Shown here piece by piece: positions 16,006 through 23,680 of a stretch of 33,815 nucleotides of DNA. Under the pieces are notes generated by a model, which worked only from the letters and a program-made list of their open reading frames with translations, had not been told where the DNA came from and ran no database searches. The stretch's first letter is position 1. Each line of letters starts with the position of its first letter. Location of the stretch: positions 1-33,815 of the forward strand of contig JAOTVX010000040.1 in the NCBI GenBank assembly GCA_029863175.1, written 5' to 3'. The translations under genes and the position numbers were made by a program. The stretch comes from Betaproteobacteria bacterium. GTDB lineage: Bacteria; Pseudomonadota; Gammaproteobacteria; Burkholderiales; SG8-41.

Positions 16006-17409
16006 TGCTTTGATACCCGAAGCGGCTGCCGGATCGAGGTAAGCGGCTACCGCGGCCGCGGTTTCGTGGCCAGACTTGATGCAGTCGCCCACGGAAACCC
16101 CGCCACGGTACGACGCGGAAAGGAAGAGCCCCGGCAACGCCTGCTGCGCCTGCTCGGCGCGCCGGATGCGGTCGAGATGGCCCAGCGTGTATTGAGGAAT
16201 CGCCCGCGGCCAGCGGGTGAGTGCGCAGAACACGGGCGCGCCCTGCGCGCCAACCAGCGCGGCGAGTTCCTCGCGCACCATCGCTGCAAGCTCCTCGTCC
16301 GCGCGTGACAGCAGTTGCGGATCGCGCCGGCCGCCGATGAAAGTGGTGAACAAGACCGCGCCCTCGGGCGCGCGTCCGTCGAACATGCTGGACGAAAACA
16401 GCACACCGAGGATGCGCCTTTTCTCAACCCGCGGAGCGAGCAGTCCGAATCCATCGAGCGGGTGCAGCACGTCGGACCGTCGGTAGCCGTGCGCCACCGA
16501 TACGACCCCCGCATACGGAATCTCCTCGAGCGCGCGCGCTGCGTCACGCGCAAAGTCCCGCACCAGGGTGGCAGCACAATCCGCTGGCACCGAAAGCACC
16601 ATTGCCCGCGCGCGCTTTTGGAACGTCGTGCCGCCGTGCTCAGCGGTGACGACGATCGTGCCATCGGGTTCGCGACCCAGACTGACGGCCCGGGTGCCTG
16701 TCGAAACGCGCCCGATCCGGCGCGCCAAGGCATCGGTCAACGTTTTCAGCCCCTCCCGGAATGAAAAGCTCGGGGCGATGTTTCTCGCCTTTGCACCGCT
16801 CCTGGCGCGCTCCCGGGCGCCGAAGATCTGGCCCCTGATAAGGCTGCCGTAGCGCTGCTCGATCGCGTGCAGCCGTGGGAACGCGGCGGACACCGACAGC
16901 TGTGCCGGGTCGCCCGCATAGACGCCGGCCACGAATGGCTCGATCGCGTAATCGAGGAATTCGCGGCCAAGCCTCCGCAAGACGAACTGCGCGACCGACT
17001 CCTCAGTATTCGCGGGCGCCCGCCCGATGAACGGTTCCTGTAACAGCCGCAGCTTGGCGCCCGGCGAAAAGAGTGACGTCGTCAAAAATGCGAGAGGCGT
17101 CGTGGGAAGCGCGTCGAGACGGTCTGCACGGATCAGGAAGCGCTTCGCGGCAATCGCGCTCATGTCGACGCGCTCATTCAAGATGCCGAGCTCGCTGAGC
17201 ATTTCGTTGATGAACGGACCGGTGTCCAGAATGCTGTTGGGACCGCGCTCGTACAATATGCCGTCGCGACGCTCACTGCCAATGACGCCACCCGGACGTG
17301 TTGCGGCATCGATGACTTCGACATCCACGCCGCGCCTGGCAAGTTCGTACGCAGTGGTGAGGCCGGAGATCCCGGCGCCGACCACCAGAACATCGCGGTC
17401 AGCGCTCAT
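15952..17409 (-). CDS. hemY: Oxygen-dependent protoporphyrinogen oxidase (HemY type)
   Basis: A 485-residue FAD protein with an N-terminal dinucleotide-binding motif (VVGAGISGLTTAYELARRG, about residues 9-27). Family signatures include ERGPNSILD, FVAGVYAGDPAQLS and the C-terminal SASYRGGVSVGDCIKSG region. It oxidises protoporphyrinogen IX to protoporphyrin IX with O2, the penultimate step of heme synthesis. The last residues (after about 462) are charged and poorly conserved, and the coding end overlaps the convergent CbcL-like gene by 54 bases. Placement beside a cluster that needs much heme is logical, but the oxygen requirement contrasts with the anaerobic look of the cluster. Confidence 0.88.
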   Translation of the reverse strand: MSADRDVLVVGAGISGLTTAYELARRGVDVEVIDAATRPGGVIGSERRDGILYERGPNSILDTGPFINEMLSELGILNERVDMSAIAAKRFLIRADRLDALPTTPLAFLTTSLFSPGAKLRLLQEPFIGRAPANTEESVAQFVLRRLGREFLDYAIEPFVAGVYAGDPAQLSVSAAFPRLHAIEQRYGSLIRGQIFGARERARSGAKARNIAPSFSFREGLKTLTDALARRIGRVSTGTRAVSLGREPDGTIVVTAEHGGTTFQKRARAMVLSVPADCAATLVRDFARDAARALEEIPYAGVVSVAHGYRRSDVLHPLDGFGLLAPRVEKRRILGVLFSSSMFDGRAPEGAVLFTTFIGGRRDPQLLSRADEELAAMVREELAALVGAQGAPVFCALTRWPRAIPQYTLGHLDRIRRAEQAQQALPGLFLSASYRGGVSVGDCIKSGHETAAAVAAYLDPAAASGIKASKARGHATHEPDQHHDK

Positions 17410-17715
17410 AGCCCATCACCAGACCGGCAGGCTGCAACGGCGCCATCCAAGAACGAATGGGATGAGGTCGGCGGTCCGGCCAGCGCCGCATCGCAACCGC
17501 AATGTCGGTCGCAATAGCTTGTGGCCCGATCACAAAGGCACGTCCCGCTCAGTGGCCGCGATGGCGCCAGTCGCCAGATTGGTCTGCACCGTGCAGCGAC
17601 GATCACGTGGCTCATGATATTCAAGGCTTTGTTTATATTGACTTTACAGAGGTCACGTTGCAACGCGGCGATTCACTTGATCTGCATCAAGACGCAATGC
17701 AGATGCCCGGCAATA
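17410..17715. other. Divergent control region between hemY and the Crp/Fnr regulator
   Basis: About 305 bases without a gene. It holds the perfect FNR-type box (17677-17690) and an AT-rich stretch with TTTATATTGACTTTACAG near 17630-17650. Both divergent genes could be controlled from here. Confidence 0.45.
17677..17690. promoter_or_regulatory. FNR/DNR-type operator before the regulator gene (perfect dyad)
   Basis: TTGATCTGCATCAA matches TTGAT-N4-ATCAA in all ten positions, and its last base is 25 bases before the ATG at 17716. So close to the start it would more likely overlap the promoter (autorepression) than sit at -41.5 for activation, unless the transcript is nearly leaderless. Confidence 0.6.
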
Positions 17716-18441
17716 ATGTTTTCCATGGAAACGAACTTCGCGTCGCAGGCGGGATCCCTTCCCGAAAGTAGCATAGTACGGTTTCTCGAGACATTGCCGC
17801 TCTTTGAAGATCTGAGCGGCGAGGCAGTTAGCCGGCTCGCTCGCAGTGCGGCCCAGATTCCTCGGCGACAGGGAAGCGTCATCTTCCGGCAAGGCGACAC
17901 GCCGGCCGCTCTTCACATCATCGTCTACGGTCAGGTAACGCTGTCGCTCCAGACCGCACGGGGCGACGAAAAAGTTATCGAGTTGATCGGTCCTGGAGCG
18001 TGTTTTGGCGCGTCGCCGCTGTTCCTGGGAGAGCAGCACGCCCTGACCGCGGAAACGATCACGGACTCCATGCTCGTGCATCTGGGCAAGGCCTTCGTGC
18101 TCGAGGAAGTCGAGCGCAATCCGGGCTTCTGCTCCCGGATGCTCAAGGACGTGTGCCGTCGCCTCAATCAGCGCACCCGCTATTTCGAGAACTGCATGGT
18201 GCTCAATGGGGCGCAGCGCGTGACGGCTTTCCTGCTCAGCCAGATCCCGGATGGCGTCAACGGAGGAAGCGTTGCGGTAACATTAAACGCGAAAAAGGGC
18301 GTTATCGCCTCCGGTCTCAACCTCACGCACGAGCATTTCTCGCGCATCCTCCATGAGATCCAGGCCGCCGGGTTGATCGAGGTGCGGGGCCGCGAGATCC
18401 AGATGTTTGACGTGGGCCGGTTGCGCGCTTACGCCAGCTAG
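17716..18441 (+). CDS. Crp/Fnr-family regulator, DNR-like
   Basis: A 241-residue protein with a cyclic-nucleotide-binding-type beta roll (about residues 25-120; FEDLSGEAVSRLARSA, DTPAALHIIVYGQVTLS, GACFGASPLFLGEQHALTAETI), a dimer helix (about 121-160) and a C-terminal winged helix. The recognition helix is LTHEHFSRILHEI with E206, S209 and R210, the E-xx-SR set that makes FNR bind TTGA half-sites. The N-terminal cysteine cluster of FNR is absent, so it should not be an O2-sensing [4Fe-4S] protein; DNR-like NO/heme sensing is the nearest alternative. The start at 17716 (or 17725) is chosen because the upstream frame reads through the operator. The box just upstream suggests autoregulation. 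Confidence 0.85.
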   Translation: MFSMETNFASQAGSLPESSIVRFLETLPLFEDLSGEAVSRLARSAAQIPRRQGSVIFRQGDTPAALHIIVYGQVTLSLQTARGDEKVIELIGPGACFGASPLFLGEQHALTAETITDSMLVHLGKAFVLEEVERNPGFCSRMLKDVCRRLNQRTRYFENCMVLNGAQRVTAFLLSQIPDGVNGGSVAVTLNAKKGVIASGLNLTHEHFSRILHEIQAAGLIEVRGREIQMFDVGRLRAYAS

Positions 18442-18473
18442 TCCGCCATCAACACCCTCAAGGTTCAATGCCG

Positions 18474-18498
18474 GCCGCCTCGTACTGCGCGAGGCGGC
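18474..18498 (+). terminator. Hairpin between regulator and glnS
   Basis: GCCGCCTCG pairs perfectly with CGAGGCGGC around a 7-base loop, 33 bases after the regulator stop and 43 bases before glnS. There is no T run, so termination would not be of the classic intrinsic type. Confidence 0.4.
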
Positions 18499-18541
18499 AA
18501 CGGTGGGTGCTCGGCTAGAATAGCGCTTTCAGGAAAAGCGC

Positions 18542-20320
18542 ATGTCCGACGCCGCCAAAGCCAAGAAAAACAAGCCGCAGCCGCCCTCGGCATCGAACTT
18601 CATCCGTGGCGTCATCGAGGCCGATCTCGAAACGGACCGCTACGCCGCGCGCACCTGGGGCGGGCATCCGGGCCCGGCGGCGCTGCACGCGCGCGCGCCA
18701 CGGGATAAGGCCAGGGTGCACACACGATTTCCGCCCGAGCCGAACGGCTACCTGCACATAGGGCATGCGAAATCCGTCTACCTCAATTTCGGCCTGGCCC
18801 GCGACTATGGCGGTGCCTGCCATCTGCGATTCGACGACACGAACCCGGAGAAGGAAGAACGGGAATACGTGGAGTCGATCCTCGAGTCAGTGCGCTGGCT
18901 GGGTTTCGACTGGGGATCGCATCTGTATTATGCGTCCGACTACTTCGACTTCATGTACGAGGCCGCGGAGTATCTCATCGGCGCCGGCCATGCCTACGTG
19001 GACAGTCAAAGCGCTGACGAGATCCGCCGCGGCCGCGGCACGCTGACCGAGCCCGGCAGGAACAGCCCCAACCGCGGCCGCACCCCGGCGGAGAACCTGA
19101 GGCTCTTCCGCGAGATGCGCGACGGGAAGCACCCTGACGGTGCGCACGTGCTGCGCGCGAAGATCGACATGGGCTCGCCCAACATCAACCTGCGCGACCC
19201 TGTGATCTATCGCATCAAGAAAGCCTCGCATCACCGCACGGGCGACAAATGGTGCATCTATCCCATGTACACCTACGCGCACCCGATCGAGGACGCTCTC
19301 GAGAACATCACGCACTCGATTTGCACGCTCGAATTCGAGGACCAGCGCCCGTTCTACGACTGGCTGCTCGAGCGCCTCGCCGAAGGCGACTTGCTTGCCC
19401 GGCCGTTACCGCAGCAGATCGAGTTCGCGCGGCTCAACCTCACCTATGTCGTGCTCTCCAAGCGCAAGCTCATCCAGCTGGTCGAGGACGGGCGCGTCGA
19501 GGGCTGGGACGATCCGCGCATGCCGACGCTCGTCGGCGCGCGCCGGCGGGGCTACACACCCGAAGGCTTCCGCCTGTTTGCCGACCGAATCGGCGTGGCC
19601 AAGGCCGACTCGTGGATCGATTACGGCGTCCTCGAAGACTGCATGCGGGAGGACCTGAACGAGCGCACCGAGCGCCGCATGGCCGTGCTCGACCCGGTGA
19701 AGCTCCTGATCGACAACTACCCGGAAGACGGGGAAGAGGCGTGCCACACGCCCAATCACCCCCAGAAACCGGAGCTGGGCAAGCGCGTCGTGCCCTTCTC
19801 GAGGGAGCTCTGGATCGAGCGTGATGACGTGACGGAGCATCCACCGAAGGGTTACTTCCGACTGTATCCGGGAAACGCGGTGCGTCTGCGCTACGGGTAC
19901 ATCGTGACGTGCGACCGCCTGGAGAAAGACGCGGCGGGCAACATCGTCGCCGTTCACTGCACTTATGATCCGGACACGAAGTCCGGCACCCCTGGCGCCG
20001 AGAAAAAGAAAGTGAAGGGCAATATCCACTGGGTTTCATTGCGCCACGGCATCCGTAGCGAGGTCCGTCTCTACGACCGGCTGTTCCGGGTGCCGCAACC
20101 GGGCGGGAGGGAGCGCGATTTTCTGCTCGACCTCAACCCGGATTCGAGGCGGATCGCCACTGCCTGGCTCGAGCCTGCATTGCGCGAGGCGCAACCCGAG
20201 CAGCACTTCCAGTTCGAGCGACAGGGTTATTTCGTCGCCGACCTCAAGGACTCGCGCCCCGGTGCGCCGGTGTTCAATCGAACTGTTACGCTTCGGGATT
20301 CATGGGGCAAACCTGGCTGA
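18542..20320 (+). CDS. glnS: Glutaminyl-tRNA synthetase
   Basis: A 592-residue class I synthetase. The HIGH signature is in FPPEPNGYLHIGHAKS (about residues 62-77) and the KMSKS equivalent is VLSKRKL (about 300-306). GlnRS-specific stretches include LRFDDTNPEKE, GTLTEPGRNSP, IYPMYTYAHPIEDALE, EGWDDPRMPTL and VFNRTVTLRD. It charges tRNA-Gln with glutamine. Compared with the usual length of about 550 there is an extra segment of about 20 residues after NFIRGVIEADLETD (RTWGGHPGPAALHARAP) and a Lys-rich N-terminus. The catalytic motifs are intact. It stands alone on the plus strand, downstream of the regulator. Confidence 0.95.
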   Translation: MSDAAKAKKNKPQPPSASNFIRGVIEADLETDRYAARTWGGHPGPAALHARAPRDKARVHTRFPPEPNGYLHIGHAKSVYLNFGLARDYGGACHLRFDDTNPEKEEREYVESILESVRWLGFDWGSHLYYASDYFDFMYEAAEYLIGAGHAYVDSQSADEIRRGRGTLTEPGRNSPNRGRTPAENLRLFREMRDGKHPDGAHVLRAKIDMGSPNINLRDPVIYRIKKASHHRTGDKWCIYPMYTYAHPIEDALENITHSICTLEFEDQRPFYDWLLERLAEGDLLARPLPQQIEFARLNLTYVVLSKRKLIQLVEDGRVEGWDDPRMPTLVGARRRGYTPEGFRLFADRIGVAKADSWIDYGVLEDCMREDLNERTERRMAVLDPVKLLIDNYPEDGEEACHTPNHPQKPELGKRVVPFSRELWIERDDVTEHPPKGYFRLYPGNAVRLRYGYIVTCDRLEKDAAGNIVAVHCTYDPDTKSGTPGAEKKKVKGNIHWVSLRHGIRSEVRLYDRLFRVPQPGGRERDFLLDLNPDSRRIATAWLEPALREAQPEQHFQFERQGYFVADLKDSRPGAPVFNRTVTLRDSWGKPG

Positions 20321-20474
20321 GCAGCCCCAAGGCCCGCTCCCGAGCAGCGCCACCAGCGGCCGGTTGACGAGCCGCTCATCGCGGCGCGGCGACAGTAATT
20401 TACTGCGCTACCCGCACGCGCCCCCGTGCACTACCATAACGGGAGCCGGGTCTCGCAATCGAGGGGGAATGCAA

Positions 20475-21149
20475 ATGAAAACCGGGTCCAGGACGAAACT
20501 GCTCGTCATCGCGCTGGCGGTCGTGGTAGTGGCCATCATTGCATACTGGGGGGCGTACCAGAAGCGCGAGCTCGATACCACGATCATCGCTGCGCTCCAG
20601 GACTCGAGCCAGCGTCTGCGCTCGGCGCTCACCTTGATCGCGGGGCCGCCCGAAGCGATCACCATGCAAGCCGCGGAAAGAATCAGCACGGACGCCGACG
20701 ACGTCGACCGCGGGCTCCAGGCACTGAAGCGCGCGGACGTCGCCTCCGACATGGCGCTGGTTGACGCCGCGGATTCCTATCTACTGACCACGAGAGAGGT
20801 GTTGAAGCGGATCGCCGGCAGTCACAAGCACCGCCTGATGCTCGCGGAAAGCACGCAAGCATTGCGCGACCACATGCGCGTCGACACCCGCACGGGAGCG
20901 TGGGTGAGCGAGGCGGTCCGGGGCAAGACGCGCATGGACCGGGATTTTCGCGATTTCCGGATCGATACCGTGATGGTGGACAAACTGCTCGAATCGTTCC
21001 ATGAAGCGGAGAACAAAATCGTGCCGTACGCCGGCGCCGGGGTGCTGATCGATGAGAAGCTTGTCGCTGACGCCCGCATGCGCGCGAGCGCGGAATTGAA
21101 GCGGGCGACCGCCGAGAACGAGAGTTTCCGGCGCCGGTTGACGCCCTAG
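20475..21149 (+). CDS. Membrane-anchored protein of unknown function
   Basis: A 224-residue protein. It has a basic start (MKTGSRTK), one membrane segment (about residues 8-26, LLVIALAVVVVAIIAYWGAY), then a mostly helical, charged extracytoplasmic part with no cysteine and no motif I recognise. A start at 20475 places the GAGGGGGA ribosome site at proper distance; an ATG six bases earlier is also possible. Upstream in-frame codons back to 20262 overlap glnS and are not credible. The helical region after the anchor resembles sensory or chemoreceptor-like four-helix domains in general composition, but there is no signalling domain. Confidence 0.65.
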   Translation: MKTGSRTKLLVIALAVVVVAIIAYWGAYQKRELDTTIIAALQDSSQRLRSALTLIAGPPEAITMQAAERISTDADDVDRGLQALKRADVASDMALVDAADSYLLTTREVLKRIAGSHKHRLMLAESTQALRDHMRVDTRTGAWVSEAVRGKTRMDRDFRDFRIDTVMVDKLLESFHEAENKIVPYAGAGVLIDEKLVADARMRASAELKRATAENESFRRRLTP

Positions 21150-21179
21150 GGCGCGGCGAATACTGTTAAACACCAAACG

Positions 21180-21259
21180 AGCCGCAGATAAACGCAGTTA
21201 AAATGAACTTCTTGAAGATTATAAAGTTTGCCGATTTTCATCGGCGTTTATCTGCGGCT
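21180..21259. repeat. GCAGATAAACGC-family inverted repeat, copy 2
   Basis: The left arm AGCCGCAGATAAACGCAG (21180-21197) and right arm ATCGGCGTTTATCTGCGGCT (21240-21259) are near-perfect reverse complements around an AT-rich 42-base centre. It fills the gap between the membrane-anchored unknown and the predicted selenoprotein gene. Confidence 0.85.
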
Positions 21260-21316
21260 GATCTTCTTGATTGTTTGTTACGCGCCTAAAACAAATTTCG
21301 AGCCCAGTTCACAACC

Positions 21317-21928
21317 ATGCCGAATATCACCATGCTCGATATCGAGGCGCTGAGGAAAACCAAACTCGGGCCTTATATCGACAAATGCCTCCAGCATCGC
21401 GCGCCGGACCCGGGTTTCCACGCGATGATGGGGCACAACGTGGACCTGTGCGAAGCGATGTTCGTCGCCTGGGACACGATCTTCAATACCGGTCGCGTCA
21501 GCCATGCGCTGAAGGAGATCATCCGGGTGCAGCTCTCCCGCATGGCGTCCTGCGTGTACTGAGGGAACGTCCGGTCCGCTTCGGCGAAGCGGCAGGGTCT
21601 GAAGGAAGACGACATCGACGAGGGCATTGCCAACTACGAGGCGAGCTCTCGCTTCACCGAAGCTGAAAAGCTCGCGCTGCGCTATAGCGAGCTGATGGCG
21701 CTCGATCCGGACCGGATCGGGCGCGAGTTCTACCACGAGCTGCGCCGGCATTATTCCGAGGAGGAGATCGTCGAGCTCGGCGCCTTCATCGGCTTCAACG
21801 TCGGCTATCACACGTTCTTCGGCACGCTGAAGTTCTACCCGATGTTCTCGCCGGACGGGCGGCTCGTTACGCAGGAGGAGTCTCAACGCATTTATGGTGC
21901 CGCGCCCGTCTCGCTGGTGAAATCATGA
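21317..21928 (+). CDS. AhpD-like carboxymuconolactone decarboxylase-family protein, predicted selenoprotein (in-frame TGA)
   Basis: The same frame runs from ATG 21317 to the stop at 21926-21928, broken only by TGA at 21560-21562. Read through, it gives 203 residues of a typical CMD/AhpD-like protein, with HALKEIIRVQLSRMASCVY, then the TGA, then GNVRSASAKRQGLKEDD. The TGA falls where the family has the second cysteine of its CXXC redox motif, giving C79-V80-Y81-U82. A 7-bp hairpin (21576-21592) follows at SECIS distance. CMD/AhpD-like proteins are a known bacterial selenoprotein family using CXXU. Codon use and conservation continue after the TGA (FTEAEKLALRYSELMALDPDRIGREFYHELRRHYSEEEIVELGAFIGFNVGYHTFF). 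The expected role is a thiol/selenol oxidoreductase or peroxidase-type reaction. The alternatives are a recent nonsense mutation or a base error. Confidence 0.78.
21576..21592 (+). promoter_or_regulatory. Candidate bacterial SECIS hairpin
   Basis: CCGCTTC (21576-21582) pairs perfectly with GAAGCGG (21586-21592) around the loop GGC. Twenty bases separate the TGA from the loop, and the loop begins with G, both within the known bacterial SECIS rules (loop about 16-37 bases after UGA, G among the first two loop bases). A short lower pairing CC/GG (21571-21572 with 21596-21597) may extend it across a 3x3 internal loop. An alternative fold uses a C(UUCG)G tetraloop with only three pairs. Confidence 0.65.
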
Positions 21929-21958
21929 ACTGCCAAGAAAGCTCAAGACCTCGAATTG

Positions 21959-22196
21959 AGCCGCGGATAAACACAGATCAATATTCACAGAAGGCGGAAG
22001 AATCAAGAACAAGAGCAGAGCCATTTGGCCGCCGATGGACGCCGATGAACGCCGATAAACTCCAAAACCGACCCGCCAGGTGCGCAAGGGAGGATCAAGT
22101 GCAGGAATTACTTCGATCGGCGTTTATCGGCGGCTAATATTGTTTTTCTGATTTTCGTTATATCTGTGTTTATCTTATCTGCGTTTGTCTGCGGCT
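21959..22196. repeat. GCAGATAAACGC-family repeat, compound copy 3
   Basis: Two nested copies. The outer arms are AGCCGCGGATAAACACAGAT (21959-21978) and TATCTGCGTTTGTCTGCGGCT at the 3' end (to 22196). The inner arms are GACGCCGATGAACGCCGATAA (about 22035-22056) and GATCGGCGTTTATCGGCGGCT (22116-22136). The 3' end touches the start codon of the next gene (22200), leaving no room for a normal ribosome site. A 70-codon open frame across it is a by-product of the repeat. Confidence 0.85.
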
Positions 22197-22199
22197 GAA

Positions 22200-22748
22200 A
22201 TGCCTTACGTAGCGCCGTTAAAGCCCGAAGAGATTCGGGACCCCGAGTTGCTGGCGCTGATCGAGCGCTGCGAAGCGTTGGGGGTGCCCGATACCCTCTT
22301 TCCCAGGATTCTCGCGCGCGTTCCGGCGCATGCGAAGGCGTTGCTGCGGGCGCTGCTCGTCTCCCACGCCGAGGGCGACGTCGACCATCGCTTGAAGGAG
22401 ATCATCCGCGTGCAGCTCGCCCGGATCGCGGGCGACCCCTACTTTGCCGGCCTGCGCTCGAGGCGGGCACAGCAGGCGGGGCTTGATGAAGACACCATTG
22501 AGGCCGGTGCGAAGAAGCCCGAAGACGACCCCCGCTTCACCCCGGCAGAGAGGTGGGCGCTGCGCTACGCGCGCGAGATGTATCTCAACCCGGAGCGGGT
22601 GGATGCCGCCTTCTACGACGAAGGCAAGAAGCATTACACCGAGGCGCAGATCATGGAGCTCGGGGCGTTCATCGCGTTCCACTACGGCATGCAGGCGTTT
22701 GCGCGCACGCTCGGCGCCCTCCCGCTCAAAGAAGGAACGCCAGGATAA
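22200..22748 (+). CDS. AhpD-like carboxymuconolactone decarboxylase-family protein lacking the redox pair
   Basis: A 182-residue paralogue of the neighbouring predicted selenoprotein. The cores align without gaps (LKEIIRVQLARIAGDPYF against LKEIIRVQLSRMASCVYU). At the two redox positions it has D79 and F82 instead of Cys and Sec/Cys, so it cannot run the thiol cycle and probably binds a different substrate or acts structurally. The C-terminal half keeps the family pattern (FTPAERWALRYAREMYLNPERVDAAFYDEGKKHYTEAQIMELGAFIAFHYGMQAFARTLG). The start at 22200 avoids the repeat-derived residues MSAAE that a start at 22185 would add. No clear ribosome site; the repeat occupies that position. Confidence 0.82.
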   Translation: MPYVAPLKPEEIRDPELLALIERCEALGVPDTLFPRILARVPAHAKALLRALLVSHAEGDVDHRLKEIIRVQLARIAGDPYFAGLRSRRAQQAGLDEDTIEAGAKKPEDDPRFTPAERWALRYAREMYLNPERVDAAFYDEGKKHYTEAQIMELGAFIAFHYGMQAFARTLGALPLKEGTPG

Positions 22749-22780
22749 GGTGTTTAAAAAACATCCAGAAAAACATCATT

Positions 22781-22873
22781 AGCCGCAGATAAGCGCAGAT
22801 GAACGCCGATGTACAACATAGTGAATTACTGTTTTTCGGTCATATCGGCGTTTATCGACGTGCATCGGCGGCT
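22781..22873. repeat. GCAGATAAACGC-family inverted repeat, copy 4
   Basis: Left arm AGCCGCAGATAAGCGCAGAT followed by GAACGCCGAT (22781-22810); right arm ATCGGCGTTTATCGACGTGC then ATCGGCGGCT (22844-22873). The arms are near reverse complements around a centre containing GTGAATTACTGTTTTT, related to the centre of copy 1. It fills the gap between the second CMD gene and pcp. Confidence 0.85.
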
Positions 22874-22946
22874 GTAATTCGGTTTTGGAGATAGCTTCAA
22901 GCGACTCGTGTGCTGTGGACGGCCTTCTGACTTCATCTATTAGCGC

Positions 22947-23558
22947 ATGCGCGCCCTGGTGACCGGATTTGAGCCCTTCGGCGGTGAGGCCATCAACGCA
23001 TCGCTGGAAGCAGTGCGGCAGCTCCCGCCGCGGGTCGGACGCCTGGAAGTCATCACCGCTGAGCTCCCGACTTCGTATGCACGCGCGCTCGTCGCGCTCG
23101 AGGCGGCGATCAGCGAGACGGGGCCACAAATCGTTCTCTGCGTTGGACAGGTGGGGGAACGCGCGGCTCTCTGCGTCGAGCGCGTGGCGGTCAACGTCCA
23201 GGACGCGCGCATCCCCGACAACGACGGCGCGCAGCCCACGGACACGCCGGTCGTCGCCGGCGGGCCGGCGGCCTATCTCGCGACGCTGCCGGTGAGAGCC
23301 GTCGTCGCGGCGCTGCACGCGGCCGAATTACCGGCCGAAATCTCGATGAGCGCCGGCACCTTCGTTTGCAACCACGTTTTCTATGGCCTCATGCATCTTG
23401 CCGCGCTGCGCGCAGAGCCCTTCCGCGGCGGATTCCTGCACGTGCCGCGCCTGCCGCAGCAGGCGGGTGACGCGAGCGCCATGGCGCTCGAAGACATCGT
23501 GCGCGGAATCGCTGTCGTGCTCGAGACGGCTGCTCATTCCGCCCGATCATCGAGCTGA
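22947..23558 (+). CDS. pcp: Pyrrolidone-carboxylate peptidase (pyroglutamyl peptidase I)
   Basis: A 203-residue cytosolic cysteine peptidase of family C15 that removes N-terminal pyroglutamate from peptides. The opening MRALVTGFEPFGGEAINAS is the family hallmark. The catalytic triad is visible as E78 (in GERAALCVERVAVN), C141 (SAGTFVCNHVFYGL) and H165 (GGFLHVPRLP). The length fits the family (about 200-215). The start codon follows a short gap with no strong ribosome site. The gene is flanked by two different repeat families, one on each side, and has no functional link to its neighbours that I can see. Confidence 0.92.
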   Translation: MRALVTGFEPFGGEAINASLEAVRQLPPRVGRLEVITAELPTSYARALVALEAAISETGPQIVLCVGQVGERAALCVERVAVNVQDARIPDNDGAQPTDTPVVAGGPAAYLATLPVRAVVAALHAAELPAEISMSAGTFVCNHVFYGLMHLAALRAEPFRGGFLHVPRLPQQAGDASAMALEDIVRGIAVVLETAAHSARSSS

Positions 23559-23580
23559 CGATTCCGCTTCATGCGCGGGA

Positions 23581-23680
23581 TGATGGTGATGAGTACTGGT
23601 GATGGGTACTGGTGATGAGCAACGGATGTTACATCACTATTTTTCATCACTATTAATCGTCACCATCAGTCATCACCATT
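23581..23680. repeat. 13-bp tandem-repeat hairpin, array 1
   Basis: The left arm has about three units of the type TGGTGATGAGTAC (23584-23620). The right arm has units of the type CATCACTATTTTT and CATCACCATT (23632-23680), the approximate reverse complement. The core between the arms is GCAACGGATGTTACA. The array ends at the TAA stop of the TPP beta-subunit gene (minus strand). Arrays 2 and 3 share unit, period and layout. Confidence 0.85.

Noticed and set aside
17521..17715. Longer N-terminus for the Crp/Fnr regulator
   Set aside because: The extension would be coded across the FNR-type box and has no family similarity; the start at 17716 or 17725 fits the family length.
21317..21562. The AhpD-like gene as a simple pseudogene ending at the TGA
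   Set aside because: The TGA falls exactly on a redox-motif position and has a SECIS-like hairpin; the downstream frame stays conserved. Kept as a predicted selenoprotein, with the nonsense-mutation alternative noted.
21925..22137. A 70-codon open frame containing PRINTDQ and PMNADK
   Set aside because: It is a translation of the GCAGATAAACGC repeat, which generates such peptides in any frame.
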